DNA from: CALCZU01 sp964396165
GTDB lineage: Bacteria > Bdellovibrionota > FAC87 > UBA2466
Reading direction: 5' to 3'
Assembly (NCBI GenBank): GCA_964396165.1
Contig: CAYNEF010000011.1
Span: forward strand, 15,631 to 79,630
DNA: 64,000 nucleotides
Shown here: positions 17,283-26,588 of the stretch, one piece after another
How positions within the stretch are numbered: the first letter of the stretch is position 1
How the letters are laid out: each line of letters opens with the position of its first letter
Program-made: the position numbers and the translations under genes
Notes under the pieces: model-generated
The model's database searches: none
Seen by the model: the letters and a program-made list of their open reading frames with translations, nothing else
What the model was told of the DNA's origin: nothing

Positions 17283-18218
17283 TCATTCATTATTTTTTTC
17301 TAAAAACTGCATTAGACGAGGGGTAAACTCGGCACTACTTTGCACGGAGTGGTTGCTGTTTTTGATCTCGTAAATTTCAATGTCTGGTCTTAATTGTCGG
17401 ATGCGATCCTGATGTACTTTTGTGAGTACAGCGGCCCCGGTTTTTTCATCCGCTGCAATAAAGGTGATCGGTGCTGAAATGGATTTGAGTTGGGGCGCAA
17501 GATCGAGTGTCATTCCCTGTGACAGATACAAGAATGTTGCTTCGGGGCGGTTACCTAAATCATAACTCCAGTCCGCATTTCCATGTCCAGAAGTAAGTAG
17601 CATCAATGTTTCCACTGAGCTGTAGTAGGTATTCAGAGCATTGTAGGCGGCTTTATAACTTTCGAAGTGTGAGGGAAGATTTTTTTGGATTAAGTCATAG
17701 TCCTCTATGTATTTTTGTATTTTACTTTCGAAACTTTTTTCGGGATCTACATGCATATCAGCGATAAGAATGCTTTTTACAAGTTCGGGATACAAATAAG
17801 CAAACTCTATCGCAGTTCTTCCACCCATCGAGTGGCCGACGAGATTAATTTTGCCGATCCCAAGCTTTGCGAGAAGGCCGCGTATACCTTGTGCCATTTT
17901 CTTTGGTGAGTAGTCTTTGCCTTGTGCGGGAGTTCCTCCGTGACCAGGTTGATCCACCACTAATACACGGTATTTTTTTGAAAGTTCCTGGATTTGATTA
18001 TCCCATGTGGCAAGTGAAGAGTTAAAGCCGTGGACGAGAACAACGGTGTCTTTATTTGCTTCGCCGTACAGTTTATATGAATATTTTGCTGCAGAGAATG
18101 GTTCTTCCGCATCCAATCGAGCTGAATTATTCGATTCTAAAAAAGAATGCTCCGCCGCAGACAATACGAGACAAAAAAACAGTAATAGTGTGCTTAGTTT
18201 CATCATATAGTTTTTCAT
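17283..18218 (-). CDS. Exported alpha/beta hydrolase
   Basis: 311 aa with a signal peptide (MMKLSTLLLFFCLVLSAAEH). Alpha/beta-hydrolase fold: oxyanion-hole region VVLVHGFNSSLATW, nucleophile Ser in LVGHSMGGRTAIEF, a late Asp in TFIAADEKTGA and a catalytic His in EIKNSNHSV. The substrate is unknown (esterase, peptidase or haloperoxidase type). Its start overlaps the stop of the upstream lipoprotein gene by four bases, so the two are probably co-translated. Confidence 0.85.
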   Translation of the reverse strand: MKNYMMKLSTLLLFFCLVLSAAEHSFLESNNSARLDAEEPFSAAKYSYKLYGEANKDTVVLVHGFNSSLATWDNQIQELSKKYRVLVVDQPGHGGTPAQGKDYSPKKMAQGIRGLLAKLGIGKINLVGHSMGGRTAIEFAYLYPELVKSILIADMHVDPEKSFESKIQKYIEDYDLIQKNLPSHFESYKAAYNALNTYYSSVETLMLLTSGHGNADWSYDLGNRPEATFLYLSQGMTLDLAPQLKSISAPITFIAADEKTGAAVLTKVHQDRIRQLRPDIEIYEIKNSNHSVQSSAEFTPRLMQFLEKNNE

Positions 18219-18754
18219 AAGTCAGGTTTGTTGCTCCAGACTGCTTGCTGCAAAATACTTTTGCCAGCTAGTCCACTTGTTTTGATGTCTTTATCGAATA
18301 CAAGAGCAATGGCGGGGTTATCGTTAAATGTGAGGCCTTCTCCATGTGCAAGATTGGAGAAGGTAATAGTTGAACCATTAATGCTCCAAATCCCGTGGAG
18401 AGTGGTTTCGTAGCTGATGGTGGAAGAGGATGCGGTGTTGTCCGTGTGTTCTGAATAAACGGCTTCGTAAGTATGGTCTTCCGCAATCATTTTAAGAGAC
18501 AGCTCAGCACGAGTTTTTCCAGCTTCATCCAGTCGCGTATAGTAAAAGGTCCCTGGTGTCTTCACTAATCTATACAAGTTTCGTTCATCTTTTTTGAAAG
18601 TAAATTCATTGTAGAAATCTTCAGGGCTTTTTCCACTGATGGAAATTTTCGATGTGTTTTTCTCATCGCTTACTTTTATTCCAGAATCTTTGGAACAGGC
18701 TGATACGAATAAGATAGTTGCGGAAATGAACAGGTGTACTAGCGTGTTTTTCAT
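18215..18754 (-). CDS. Lipoprotein of unknown function
   Basis: 179 aa. ATG 18754 is chosen because MKNTLVHLFISATILFVSAC is a typical lipoprotein signal with lipobox VSAC, and GAGGGG lies upstream. The mature part is small, with a predicted beta-rich pattern (TFYYTRLDEAGKTRAEL, then HGIWSINGSTITFSNL), reminiscent of lipocalin-like or META-type surface lipoproteins, but no family is recognised. First gene of a pair with the exported hydrolase. Confidence 0.7.
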   Translation of the reverse strand: MKNTLVHLFISATILFVSACSKDSGIKVSDEKNTSKISISGKSPEDFYNEFTFKKDERNLYRLVKTPGTFYYTRLDEAGKTRAELSLKMIAEDHTYEAVYSEHTDNTASSSTISYETTLHGIWSINGSTITFSNLAHGEGLTFNDNPAIALVFDKDIKTSGLAGKSILQQAVWSNKPDL

Positions 18755-18966
18755 TCTTGCCCCTCGGTAGCAGGTCACAAATCGACCTTGCTATTGGGAT
18801 GTAATAGCAAAAGGAAAGCCGCAAAACCTGTGCGGAGGAGGGGGGCTAAAGTGTTGGAAAGTGACAGTATTCAGCTTGTATAGGGTGCCCAAAATAGGCC
18901 TATAAACGAACTTTCTTGCCTTTGGCATTTTCCTAGAGCAGCCTAATCTTTACGTAAAGGAACAAA

Positions 18967-20304
18967 ATGAAAAATTCTTACTTCTTAGTTTACGCACTTT
19001 TTTGTTTAACGTTTATCCCTTCATTAAAAGCGAATCCTTTTATGTGGGGTGTGGGTAATTCCTCCTTCCAAGTGGAGGGCTCTCCAGAAGATTCCGACTG
19101 GTACCAGTTTACGCATTCTAAAGGAATGATAGAAGATGGGACGAATGCAGATGTCGCTACCGATTTTTGGAACCGTTACCCAGAAGATTTTGCACTTGCA
19201 AAAAAATTAGGAGCCAATACTTTTCGCATTTCTCTAGCTTGGGAAAGAATCGAACCTAAGAAGAACGAATGGAATGAAGCCGCTTTAGATAAATACGAAG
19301 CCATGATTTTAAAAATGCGCGAAAACGGACTGGAACCCGTTGTCACGCTTCACCACTTCGTCAATCCAGCTTGGGTAGCGGAAAAAGGCGGGTTACTCTC
19401 TCCCACTTTTGCAACTGATTTTACTTCTTATGCCATAAAGGCGATGACCCGTTTAAGTAAAGCTCCAGCAAATGTAAAATGGTGGATGACTTTTAATGAA
19501 CCAGAAATTCTGGTGTTCTGTGGCTATTTCTGGAGTTGTTGGCCGCCTAAGATTTATCATGATCCGGTGAAAGCGCAGAATGCGTTTCTTGCCTTAGCAA
19601 AAGCGCACTTGCTTACGGTACGAGAAATCGAAGCAAAAAAACTCAATCCAGTAAAGGTGAGTATTGCAAAACACTGGGCTGTAATTATGCCGAAAACATC
19701 CAGTAAAAAAGATGTGGAAGCCGCAAAAATGTATGACGACTTTTTTAACCGGCAATTTATGAATGCTTTATTAACCGGTAAATTATATTTCCACATGCCT
19801 GGTGCGCAAGCCATCGAAGAGAGTGTCGAAATGCCACCATCTCGTCCTGGGCTCGACTATGTTGGTTTAAATTATTACCAAAGGTCCATTGTGAATTTTC
19901 AAGAAAAATATCCTTATTACAATTCCGTCACAGGACCGGGTGAAAAAAATGAATTGGGTTGGGAAATGTATGCTGAAGGAATGTACAAAGCGCTGAAAGA
20001 AGTTTCCGTTTATAAACTGCCTATTCTCGTCTCGGAAAACGGTGTTGCGGATAAAAATGACAAGTGGAGAAGCAAGTTTTTAGAGTCGCATTTGGAAAAT
20101 CTTGCCAAAGCAAAAAAAGAAGGTGTGGATGTCATCGGGTATTTGCATTGGTCCCTTACCGACAATTTTGAATGGGCAAGTGGATTAAAACCACGTTTTG
20201 GATTGGTGGAAATAGATTATACGACGTTAAAACGCACTCCTCGTCCGTCCTTTTTTACTTACCAAAAACTAATTGAGTCGTATAAAAACGAGTTCTCATT
20301 TTGA
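18967..20304 (+). CDS. Exported glycoside hydrolase family 1 (beta-glycosidase)
   Basis: 445 aa, full length for GH1. AAAGGAACAAA precedes ATG 18967, and a signal peptide ends near LKA/NPF. GH1 landmarks: FMWGVGNSSFQVEGS at the N-terminus, acid/base Glu in WWMTFNEPEI (about residue 178), the nucleophile in PILVSENGVADKND (about 357) and the aglycone region YLHWSLTDNFEWASG. Retaining beta-glucosidase or related activity on exported substrate is expected. The signal peptide is notable because most bacterial GH1 enzymes are cytoplasmic. Confidence 0.93.
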   Translation: MKNSYFLVYALFCLTFIPSLKANPFMWGVGNSSFQVEGSPEDSDWYQFTHSKGMIEDGTNADVATDFWNRYPEDFALAKKLGANTFRISLAWERIEPKKNEWNEAALDKYEAMILKMRENGLEPVVTLHHFVNPAWVAEKGGLLSPTFATDFTSYAIKAMTRLSKAPANVKWWMTFNEPEILVFCGYFWSCWPPKIYHDPVKAQNAFLALAKAHLLTVREIEAKKLNPVKVSIAKHWAVIMPKTSSKKDVEAAKMYDDFFNRQFMNALLTGKLYFHMPGAQAIEESVEMPPSRPGLDYVGLNYYQRSIVNFQEKYPYYNSVTGPGEKNELGWEMYAEGMYKALKEVSVYKLPILVSENGVADKNDKWRSKFLESHLENLAKAKKEGVDVIGYLHWSLTDNFEWASGLKPRFGLVEIDYTTLKRTPRPSFFTYQKLIESYKNEFSF

Positions 20305-20371
20305 CAAGTATGTTTTTTTCCCTTTAACTCATACAGTAATCTCATTCGAGATCAACAGGGGGAAAATAAAA

Positions 20372-21271
20372 ATGAATGCAGCGTGTAAACTATTAGTGAT
20401 CTTGTTTCTTGCAAACATGTCGTTTGCAGCAAGTGACGGTGAAGTAGAATGCCAATCTTACGATTCAGAACATCTGGGTCGTGAAGTGAAGTATTGCGTA
20501 CAAAGAAGCCATCCCGAAGTCACTGCTTCCAATGAACGCGTTGTTTATTTCTTTCATGGGATGAAAGGAAATTCGGGAGAGTGGAAGAGCAAGGGTTATG
20601 CAGAAGCTCTTAATCAATTAACGAATTCCTCTGAAGTTCCTCCAATGACCGTTGTATCTTTCGATACGGACGGACAAAGTTTTTTCACAGACTATGGCAA
20701 TAATCACACTGGCTCTAGATCTTACGAAACATGGCTGACTGAAGAGTTCATGCCCTTTATCGAAAATACTTACCACGTTTGCAATGAAAGAAAATGCCGT
20801 GCAACTGCAGGCTTTTCGATGGGCGGATTAGGGGCCATTAAGACAGCCCTTCGCCATCCAGATTTGTTTGCAGTCGGGGCTGGCAGTTGTCCTGCGTTGC
20901 CACCGTTCAATGCATTTGATTCCGATTCTCAATGGGGTGCTTATTTCTCCAGACATCCTATCGGTGGATTCAAAGGATTTTTTCTTCTCGACATCATTCG
21001 AAGCGTATTTGCCTCTCGCTCCGTATTTGATCAACACGATCCTTCTGTGATTACAGAAAATTGGAATCAAAGTGTTCCCTTTCCAGCAATGTATTTTGAT
21101 GTCGGCGGTAAGGATACTTACGGCTTTCAAGAAGGGGTCGCTCGTTTTCAGGAAATTTTGGATCGCAAAGGATTCAAGTACAAAAATTTCTACGATCCCA
21201 ATGCAGCTCACGATATTTACAAGAAGCAGGCTCCAGTGGTTGTGAGTTTCTTGCGTGATAGCTTAATCTGA
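20372..21271 (+). CDS. Exported esterase, esterase D/S-formylglutathione hydrolase-like
   Basis: 299 aa. ATG 20372 has AGGGGG ten bases upstream and begins a signal peptide (MNAACKLLVILFLANMSFA/AS). The esterase D fold is shown by VVYFFHGMKGNSGEW, nucleophile Ser in TAGFSMGGLGAIKTALRHP, a late Asp (FDVGGKDTYG) and His (NAAHDIYKK). It probably hydrolyses esters in the periplasm or outside. It follows the GH1 gene by 67 bases and ends at a terminator. Confidence 0.85.
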   Translation: MNAACKLLVILFLANMSFAASDGEVECQSYDSEHLGREVKYCVQRSHPEVTASNERVVYFFHGMKGNSGEWKSKGYAEALNQLTNSSEVPPMTVVSFDTDGQSFFTDYGNNHTGSRSYETWLTEEFMPFIENTYHVCNERKCRATAGFSMGGLGAIKTALRHPDLFAVGAGSCPALPPFNAFDSDSQWGAYFSRHPIGGFKGFFLLDIIRSVFASRSVFDQHDPSVITENWNQSVPFPAMYFDVGGKDTYGFQEGVARFQEILDRKGFKYKNFYDPNAAHDIYKKQAPVVVSFLRDSLI

Positions 21272-21277
21272 TTATTG

Positions 21278-21313
21278 AAAAAGCCGGGAAGACTTGGTCC
21301 CGGCTTTTTTTTA
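21278..21313. terminator. Bidirectional terminator
   Basis: AAAAAGCCGGGA, loop AGACTTGG, then TCCCGGCTTTTTTTT. Symmetric A and T tracts serve both the esterase gene and the converging GT28-PLD gene, whose stop codon sits in the T tract. Confidence 0.92.
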
Positions 21314-24004
21314 AAATTGCCTATCTACAATAGATAAAAGTCTCAGTGCTTTGATACAGTAGTACTTAACCATCTGTGCGCCTCTGTATTTAGGGCGAAC
21401 ATAGGGCTTTGTTTCTTGAGTAAATAAATGCTGGTTAAAAGCTTCTAATTGTTTAGCGTAAGCAGCATCGCGCACAATAACACCTGATTCCGAATCTGTT
21501 CTGCTCCCACGCATGTTCATGTTACTGGAACCGACATAGGCTGTTTTTCCGTCTATTTCGAGCGATTTCCCATGTAAAAAGTCTGGTCCTTGATGGGTAA
21601 AGATTTGAACCCCCATTTTTTGCAATTCATACGATTGCATTGCAAACACATCCAAGCTGATTTTAACATCTGTTGTCTCGACTGCAGGGACAATGATCTG
21701 CACTTTTACTTTGCGGGTTAAGGCACGGTGAAAGGCTTCCACATACTCTTTTGGAAAATTTGGATAGGGTGTCGTGACAGTTATATGGTCTGTCGCCTTA
21801 TCCATCTCTTTGATAAATTCTTGATCCAAAGGAGATAAACCGCCTTTTTTCCCTGGCGAATCATGTACAAACTGTATCGATTCGACAGGAACCATTTTAG
21901 ATACCCAATCTTGCGGAGTATGTTTTGCGGAATTCATGACATTTAAATACCTGTCAAAGTTCTCATGTGCTTTTGCTGTGCCTTCAGGAGTTGCTTCTGA
22001 GAGGTCCGGAGCTTTAGAAACTTCCCACAGATCTTCCAAGTGCTGTTTTGCTTCGTCCACTGCATCCCCTTGCATGATGGCCGCTGTACTTTTGTAACTA
22101 ATTCCAGCTTTGCCGCCTTTTCTTTGCATTCTGAAATTGATGTTCTGTACGTTTCTATCGCCTGTTTCTAAAACCTTTTGTCCACCTAAATAGAGCAATT
22201 TATCGTGCATACGATTGTATGTGCCTGGTTTGAGGTAAGTAGTGAATTTGGATAAATCAACTGGATTAAATATTCTAATTTCTACGCCAGATTCTTTTAG
22301 AGCTTTTAAAACATCAGCATCCAGTGCTGCATCCACCCAATTTTCAGGTGCCCAGCCATCGAGAATCACTCGGACTTTTGCGCCGCGTTTTTGTGCTGCT
22401 TCTCTTAAGCCAGCAAGGGTGGCAGCTCCCACTTTATTGCCATCCCATAAGTAGTAAGCAGCAAAAATTTCTTTACTTTCGCCTTTGATGAGATCCCAGC
22501 GGGCATTGCCTACATCTTCTTCTTTGTCCATGAAAAGGGCTCTGCCAGGGTGTTCTTTAAAAGGGCTTTGTGCTGCAGGTGGAACGACTTGTAAATGTAC
22601 CGGAGGACCGCGTACTCCGTTTGCGTTTCCATGCGCTAAATCTAGAGGGTGCTTGGGTTGTGCCAGCGCCCAGTCTGCAATTTTTTTCTGATCGACCATC
22701 GCGCGCAGTTCGCTTTGCGCTTTGACCATTTCATCTTGTAGCTTGGGATCTTTTAATATCTTTTGTGTCAGCTCGCCCACTTTGGACTGATCCTTGGTGG
22801 TGATCGCCATTTTTTGAGCTGCGAAAAATTCAGAGTTGAAGGCTTCTTGCCCGCCGTTGATATCCAGAAATATTGCGGGCCTTTGCATGACGCCGACTTC
22901 GCTGGAAGAAAGACCTCCAGTTTTTGTCACGATGACATCAGCTGCTTTCATGTAGTTAAAAAGCTCTGCTTGTGGCGTAAGTCCCAGTACTTTTAAAGTA
23001 ATATTTTTAGGTAACGTAGGAAGCAGTTTATTTAAAGTCTCGACATGCTTTAAATTGCGCGCACAGACTGCGACGATTTGTAACGGCTCTCCGTTGGCTG
23101 CATCTGCCATGGATTTTACCATGAGCTCGAAGTTTCCTACTCCTGCAGATCCGCTCACTAAGAGAATGGTTTTTTGTTTTGGATCAAGATTTTTACTTTC
23201 TAGATATTTGTCTCTTTCCTCTGTTGATAATTTGTCAAAAGCCTTTGGATTTACCGGCATTCCGGTTGTCTGAATTTTGTCCCCACTTAAGAAACCTTTA
23301 TTGATCCATTCCTGACGAATCGCCTCGTGAGGAACAAAGCTCATATCGATTTTAGAGCCCATTTTTGCAAAATATTCGGTGTTTACGTAGTCCGTTAAGA
23401 CTTGAGCGATAGGTATATCTTTTAATTTCCCTTTATCTTTAAGGTTGATCAGCGCTTCAGTTGCATGGTTAAAAGTGGAGATAATAAGTGTGGGATTTTG
23501 TTCCTCGAGATACTTGCCGACTCTATCTGGCTTGTGGCCAAGAGCTACACTCGTGTTCCCAACGGAATCGAGTTTAACCGCATCTTCCATGTATTGTCTG
23601 TACCAAGTGTCATACCCTTTAGGGTTGTTCTTGGTCATAAAGTCATAAAAGTGTCCGACAAACCAACGGCGTATCGGATTTTGAAAGTCACGAATATCTT
23701 TTAAAACAATTTCAGCTTTAGGATGTTGCTTTCTAACTTCTGCTTCAATTGCTTGTGCTGCACTATGATGGCCAAAGCCAATAGAGGCCCAAAAAATGAC
23801 GATTTTTTCTTTGCCTTCAGCCGTCTTCTGAACTTGTACAATGGGTTCAGGGCTAGAAATTTGTGCTGTGGTAGTTGCTGCATCACTGGCCGGGTTTTCC
23901 GCTCTAACAGGAAAACTGGTTGTCGTTGTTGCCAAGAAAAAAAGAATAAACGTAGAAAACGTAATTCTCTTTTTCCAATATGAATGCTTTTTAGACGTAT
24001 TCAT
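21311..24004 (-). CDS. Exported GT28 (MGDG synthase-like) / phospholipase D fusion
   Basis: 897 aa from ATG 24004, which begins a signal peptide (basic MNTSKKHSYWKKR, hydrophobic core, VRA/ENP). Residues ~50-440 match diacylglycerol glucosyl/galactosyltransferases: VIFWASIGFGHHSAAQAIE, ILLVSGSAGVGNFELMV, and VIVTKTGGLSSSEVGVMQRP, the nucleotide-sugar site. Residues ~490-890 hold two phospholipase D repeats. The first is MHDKLLYLGG with Gly where the HKD Asp should be; the second, LHGKSLEIDGK then VGSSNMNMRG, is intact. Cardiolipin synthase-like or nuclease-like PLD activity is possible. A nucleotide-sugar-dependent enzyme behind a signal peptide is unexpected. I know of no standard family with this order. 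Confidence 0.85.
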   Translation of the reverse strand: MNTSKKHSYWKKRITFSTFILFFLATTTTSFPVRAENPASDAATTTAQISSPEPIVQVQKTAEGKEKIVIFWASIGFGHHSAAQAIEAEVRKQHPKAEIVLKDIRDFQNPIRRWFVGHFYDFMTKNNPKGYDTWYRQYMEDAVKLDSVGNTSVALGHKPDRVGKYLEEQNPTLIISTFNHATEALINLKDKGKLKDIPIAQVLTDYVNTEYFAKMGSKIDMSFVPHEAIRQEWINKGFLSGDKIQTTGMPVNPKAFDKLSTEERDKYLESKNLDPKQKTILLVSGSAGVGNFELMVKSMADAANGEPLQIVAVCARNLKHVETLNKLLPTLPKNITLKVLGLTPQAELFNYMKAADVIVTKTGGLSSSEVGVMQRPAIFLDINGGQEAFNSEFFAAQKMAITTKDQSKVGELTQKILKDPKLQDEMVKAQSELRAMVDQKKIADWALAQPKHPLDLAHGNANGVRGPPVHLQVVPPAAQSPFKEHPGRALFMDKEEDVGNARWDLIKGESKEIFAAYYLWDGNKVGAATLAGLREAAQKRGAKVRVILDGWAPENWVDAALDADVLKALKESGVEIRIFNPVDLSKFTTYLKPGTYNRMHDKLLYLGGQKVLETGDRNVQNINFRMQRKGGKAGISYKSTAAIMQGDAVDEAKQHLEDLWEVSKAPDLSEATPEGTAKAHENFDRYLNVMNSAKHTPQDWVSKMVPVESIQFVHDSPGKKGGLSPLDQEFIKEMDKATDHITVTTPYPNFPKEYVEAFHRALTRKVKVQIIVPAVETTDVKISLDVFAMQSYELQKMGVQIFTHQGPDFLHGKSLEIDGKTAYVGSSNMNMRGSRTDSESGVIVRDAAYAKQLEAFNQHLFTQETKPYVRPKYRGAQMVKYYCIKALRLLSIVDRQF

Positions 24005-24217
24005 TCTGTCCCAATATCCCCTATAAGTACGTGCCCGGTAAAAACTGCAACCGAGGTGCCACAAACCGTCACTTAAATTTTTTTAATTTTCGGCTATGCT
24101 ACCGCCAGAATACGAGACTAATTGTGTGTTTTTAATAAAGAATCGCTGTACAAACTTTTGACAGTGCTAATCGCCATAGACAAGATTGAAACACTTCCCA
24201 ATGCAGTGAGATTGCTT

Positions 24218-24317
24218 NNNNNNNNNNNNNNNNNNNNNNNNNNNNNNNNNNNNNNNNNNNNNNNNNNNNNNNNNNNNNNNNNNNNNNNNNNNNNNNNNNN
24301 NNNNNNNNNNNNNNNNN
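24218..24317. other. Assembly gap (100 N)
   Basis: Exactly 100 N, a conventional unknown-length gap. A REP-like hairpin sequence begins right after it and GAGATTGCTT stands right before it, so a run of REP repeats probably broke the assembly. The 213 bases between the GT28-PLD start (24004) and the gap hold no gene I can support. Confidence 0.98.
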
Positions 24318-24319
24318 CT

Positions 24320-24380
24320 GTCATTGCGAGGCCGTTAGGACGTGGTAATCCCCTCGCACAAGCAAGTAAACTACAAATGC
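24320..24380 (+). repeat. REP-like element D
   Basis: GTCATTGCGAGG, CCGTTAGGACG and GGTAATCCC form an imperfect hairpin, followed by the tail AAGTAAACTACAAATGC. Copies at 49606, 50237 and 55458 share the head, and the copy at 55458 shares the tail. The tail overlaps the end of the GDPD gene and includes its stop codon. Confidence 0.8.
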
Positions 24381-25255
24381 TTTGCTTCGAGATATTCAGC
24401 CAGTTTTCTTGGATAGTCCGTGATAATGGCATCTACGCCGTTTTCTATGAGGGTGTCCCACTCGTCTTCTTTATTAGGAGTGTAAGGTGCTAAAGTCAGA
24501 CCCAAATCATGGCATGTTTTTACATTCGCCTCATTAACTAATTTAAAAGCGGGAGAAGCTATGGAAGCTCCTATTTTAGCCGTTTCTTCACAAAATCTTT
24601 TACTACTTGTAAACAAGGCAGATAAACGAAGTTTAGGTTCTAATTCTTTTGCAGCTGTCAGTGTTCGAAAGTCAAAACTTTGTAAGACTGAACGTTCCAC
24701 TAGATTGTATTTTTTTAATAAAGTAAGAATCGCCTCGACAAACATTTGGGGATCTGGTGATCGCCGCACGTCTTGGTTCATTTTCGTTTCGATATTTAAT
24801 TGAATCGTATCGGATTTACTTTGCACTAATTTCAAAACTGCTTCCAGCGTAGGCTTTGGAGTTCCAGGTACAAGCTTCTGCTCTGGAAAGCCAGGATTGG
24901 GTGTAGAGCCGCAATCGTATTTTGAGATTTGCTCGGCAGTCAAACTAGAAATAGCTATAGAATGGGTGACTTGTTTCCCATTAGGATCTTTGCATCTTGC
25001 ACCGTCTATATAGGGGTCATGACTGACGATTAATATCCCGTCTTTTGAGAGTACTGTATCCAGTTCGATGAAATCTGCGGGAATGCTCATTGCTTCTTCA
25101 AAAGCAGGAAGAGTATTTTCCGGGTGCGTACCTCGTGACCCTCTGTGCCCATGAATTTGTACAACGCGTTTTGGCACCGTACTAGCACTTAAACCCAATT
25201 GGACATTAACAAGGAGAAAAATGATGGATAAAAATCCCTGTGAAAGTGAGAACAT
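24371..25255 (-). CDS. Exported glycerophosphodiester phosphodiesterase
   Basis: 294 aa with a signal peptide (FSLSQGFLSIIFLLVNVQLGLSA). The GDPD TIM-barrel motifs are HGHRGSRGTHPENTLPAFEE, then FIELDTVLSKDG and VSHDP, giving the catalytic His pair and metal-binding Glu/Asp. It splits glycerophosphodiesters from phospholipid breakdown into glycerol-3-phosphate and an alcohol, probably in the periplasm. The C-terminus (AEYLEAKHL) ends inside a REP element. It lies 366 bases upstream of the lipid-related GT28-PLD gene on the same strand, with the assembly gap between. Confidence 0.93.
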   Translation of the reverse strand: MFSLSQGFLSIIFLLVNVQLGLSASTVPKRVVQIHGHRGSRGTHPENTLPAFEEAMSIPADFIELDTVLSKDGILIVSHDPYIDGARCKDPNGKQVTHSIAISSLTAEQISKYDCGSTPNPGFPEQKLVPGTPKPTLEAVLKLVQSKSDTIQLNIETKMNQDVRRSPDPQMFVEAILTLLKKYNLVERSVLQSFDFRTLTAAKELEPKLRLSALFTSSKRFCEETAKIGASIASPAFKLVNEANVKTCHDLGLTLAPYTPNKEDEWDTLIENGVDAIITDYPRKLAEYLEAKHL

Positions 25256-25344
25256 TTAAAGGCCTCCCCAATTCTCAAGAATTTATCATTGGAAATTACA
25301 TTTCGATATAGAAAAGTGATATTTTCGGCTTCGCGGATATTGAG

Positions 25345-26127
25345 TTATACGCCTATTTTTTCCAGAACTTTTTTAAGTACTGCATTAAACTCATCAGGTT
25401 TTTCGAGCATAGGGTAATGCCCGACACCCGGAATAGATGCTGCATCGAAGTTTGAGAGATACTTGCGATTGCCCAGTACATTAGTAGGGAGCATATTTGA
25501 ATTGATTGCGCGTACGGGAACTTGTACTTTTTTTGCTGTCTCTCGCATATCCGTTTTGTAAAACGGTTCTAGAAGATTAATCGCCAGAACTTTTGGCACT
25601 GCTGCAATTTCCTCTAAAATTCGAGAAGTAACTGTCTGTGGTGACTGAGCAGTAAAAAGAAACTTCGCCATATGGCTATAGACCATCGCTTTGAAATCTT
25701 CTTGCATCATTTGAAAGAAAGGCGCTGCATCTTCAAAGGAAATCATTTTTTCTAGATCGTGAATCGTATCTACAAAGATAACGGCACTTGTATTTTTGAT
25801 AAGGGGAGCTGCTTCCAGAACATTGGAACCAGACATGGAGTGGCCTACGAGAACTAATTTTTCAGATTTTATTTTGTTAGCGACAGCAATGATGTCTTCA
25901 GCATACGAGCGAACTGTCCAGTCTTTACGGTTTTTGGTAGATCGTCCATGACCCGCAAGATCCATTTGTACGACACAATAGTTTTTTGCAAAGTAGTCTC
26001 GTTGAAAATCCCACCAACGTGCATTGCCAAGCCATCCGTGTACAAATAGAAGGGCAGTGTCTGATTCCCCTGTCACATCAAAATAAATTTGTTCTCCGTC
26101 TGGAGAGGTTGCAGTGTGTATTTGCAT
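25345..26127 (-). CDS. Alpha/beta hydrolase (cytoplasmic)
   Basis: 260 aa, no signal peptide. Oxyanion-hole region LLFVHGWLGNARWWDFQ, nucleophile Ser in LVLVGHSMSGSNVLEAA, and late His in GVGHYPMLEKPDEF. A typical MhpC-like esterase or hydrolase; the substrate cannot be told. It follows the exported GDPD gene on the same strand at a distance of 89 bases. Confidence 0.85.
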   Translation of the reverse strand: MQIHTATSPDGEQIYFDVTGESDTALLFVHGWLGNARWWDFQRDYFAKNYCVVQMDLAGHGRSTKNRKDWTVRSYAEDIIAVANKIKSEKLVLVGHSMSGSNVLEAAPLIKNTSAVIFVDTIHDLEKMISFEDAAPFFQMMQEDFKAMVYSHMAKFLFTAQSPQTVTSRILEEIAAVPKVLAINLLEPFYKTDMRETAKKVQVPVRAINSNMLPTNVLGNRKYLSNFDAASIPGVGHYPMLEKPDEFNAVLKKVLEKIGV

Positions 26128-26336
26128 TACAGAAAGTATTGCAGTCTGAAGCCTTTGTGTAAAGTAGGAGGCATAGTTGTTAGGCTAGGAATTTCGGGAG
26201 CTTGTATTTTTTGCCGACATAGCTGAAAGTCTTATTGCAGGAAAGGATTTAAAAACTTGTCAGTGTGGAGATTGCGGGTAAAACTGTCTTTAAGAAGAAT
26301 ATAAGTGTTTTAACTACCGAACTGAGGAGTAAAAAA

Positions 26337-26576
26337 ATGGCTATGATTATGATCGTATTAATTGGGTTTGTAGTCGGGCTGATTGCCAGATTTTTGATGC
26401 CGGGCAAAGATAAAGCGGGCTTCATTTTGACTTCTGTACTGGGTATCGCAGGCTCAGTTTTTGCGACATTTCTTGGACAAACTTTGGGGTGGTATATGTA
26501 TGGAGAAGCAGCGGGCTTCTTAGCTTCTGTCATCGGTGCGATGTTGGTATTGGCAGTTGCTCGGGCTGTCCGTTAG
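26337..26576 (+). CDS. GlsB/YeaQ/YmgE family small membrane protein
   Basis: 79 aa. ATG 26337 is chosen for its GAGGAG ribosome site at 26324-26329; the frame extends upstream without one. Three hydrophobic helices with the family motifs GLIARFLMPGKDKAGF, SVLGIAGSVFATFLG and FLASVIGAMLVL. These inner-membrane proteins (transglycosylase-associated family) are stress-induced in other bacteria, with unknown biochemical role. Confidence 0.92.
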   Translation: MAMIMIVLIGFVVGLIARFLMPGKDKAGFILTSVLGIAGSVFATFLGQTLGWYMYGEAAGFLASVIGAMLVLAVARAVR

Positions 26577-26588
26577 TAAAGTTCAGTA

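Noticed and set aside
24118..24493. Open frames spanning the first N gap on both strands
   Set aside because: They exist only because N bases contain no stops; one overlaps the GDPD gene antisense.
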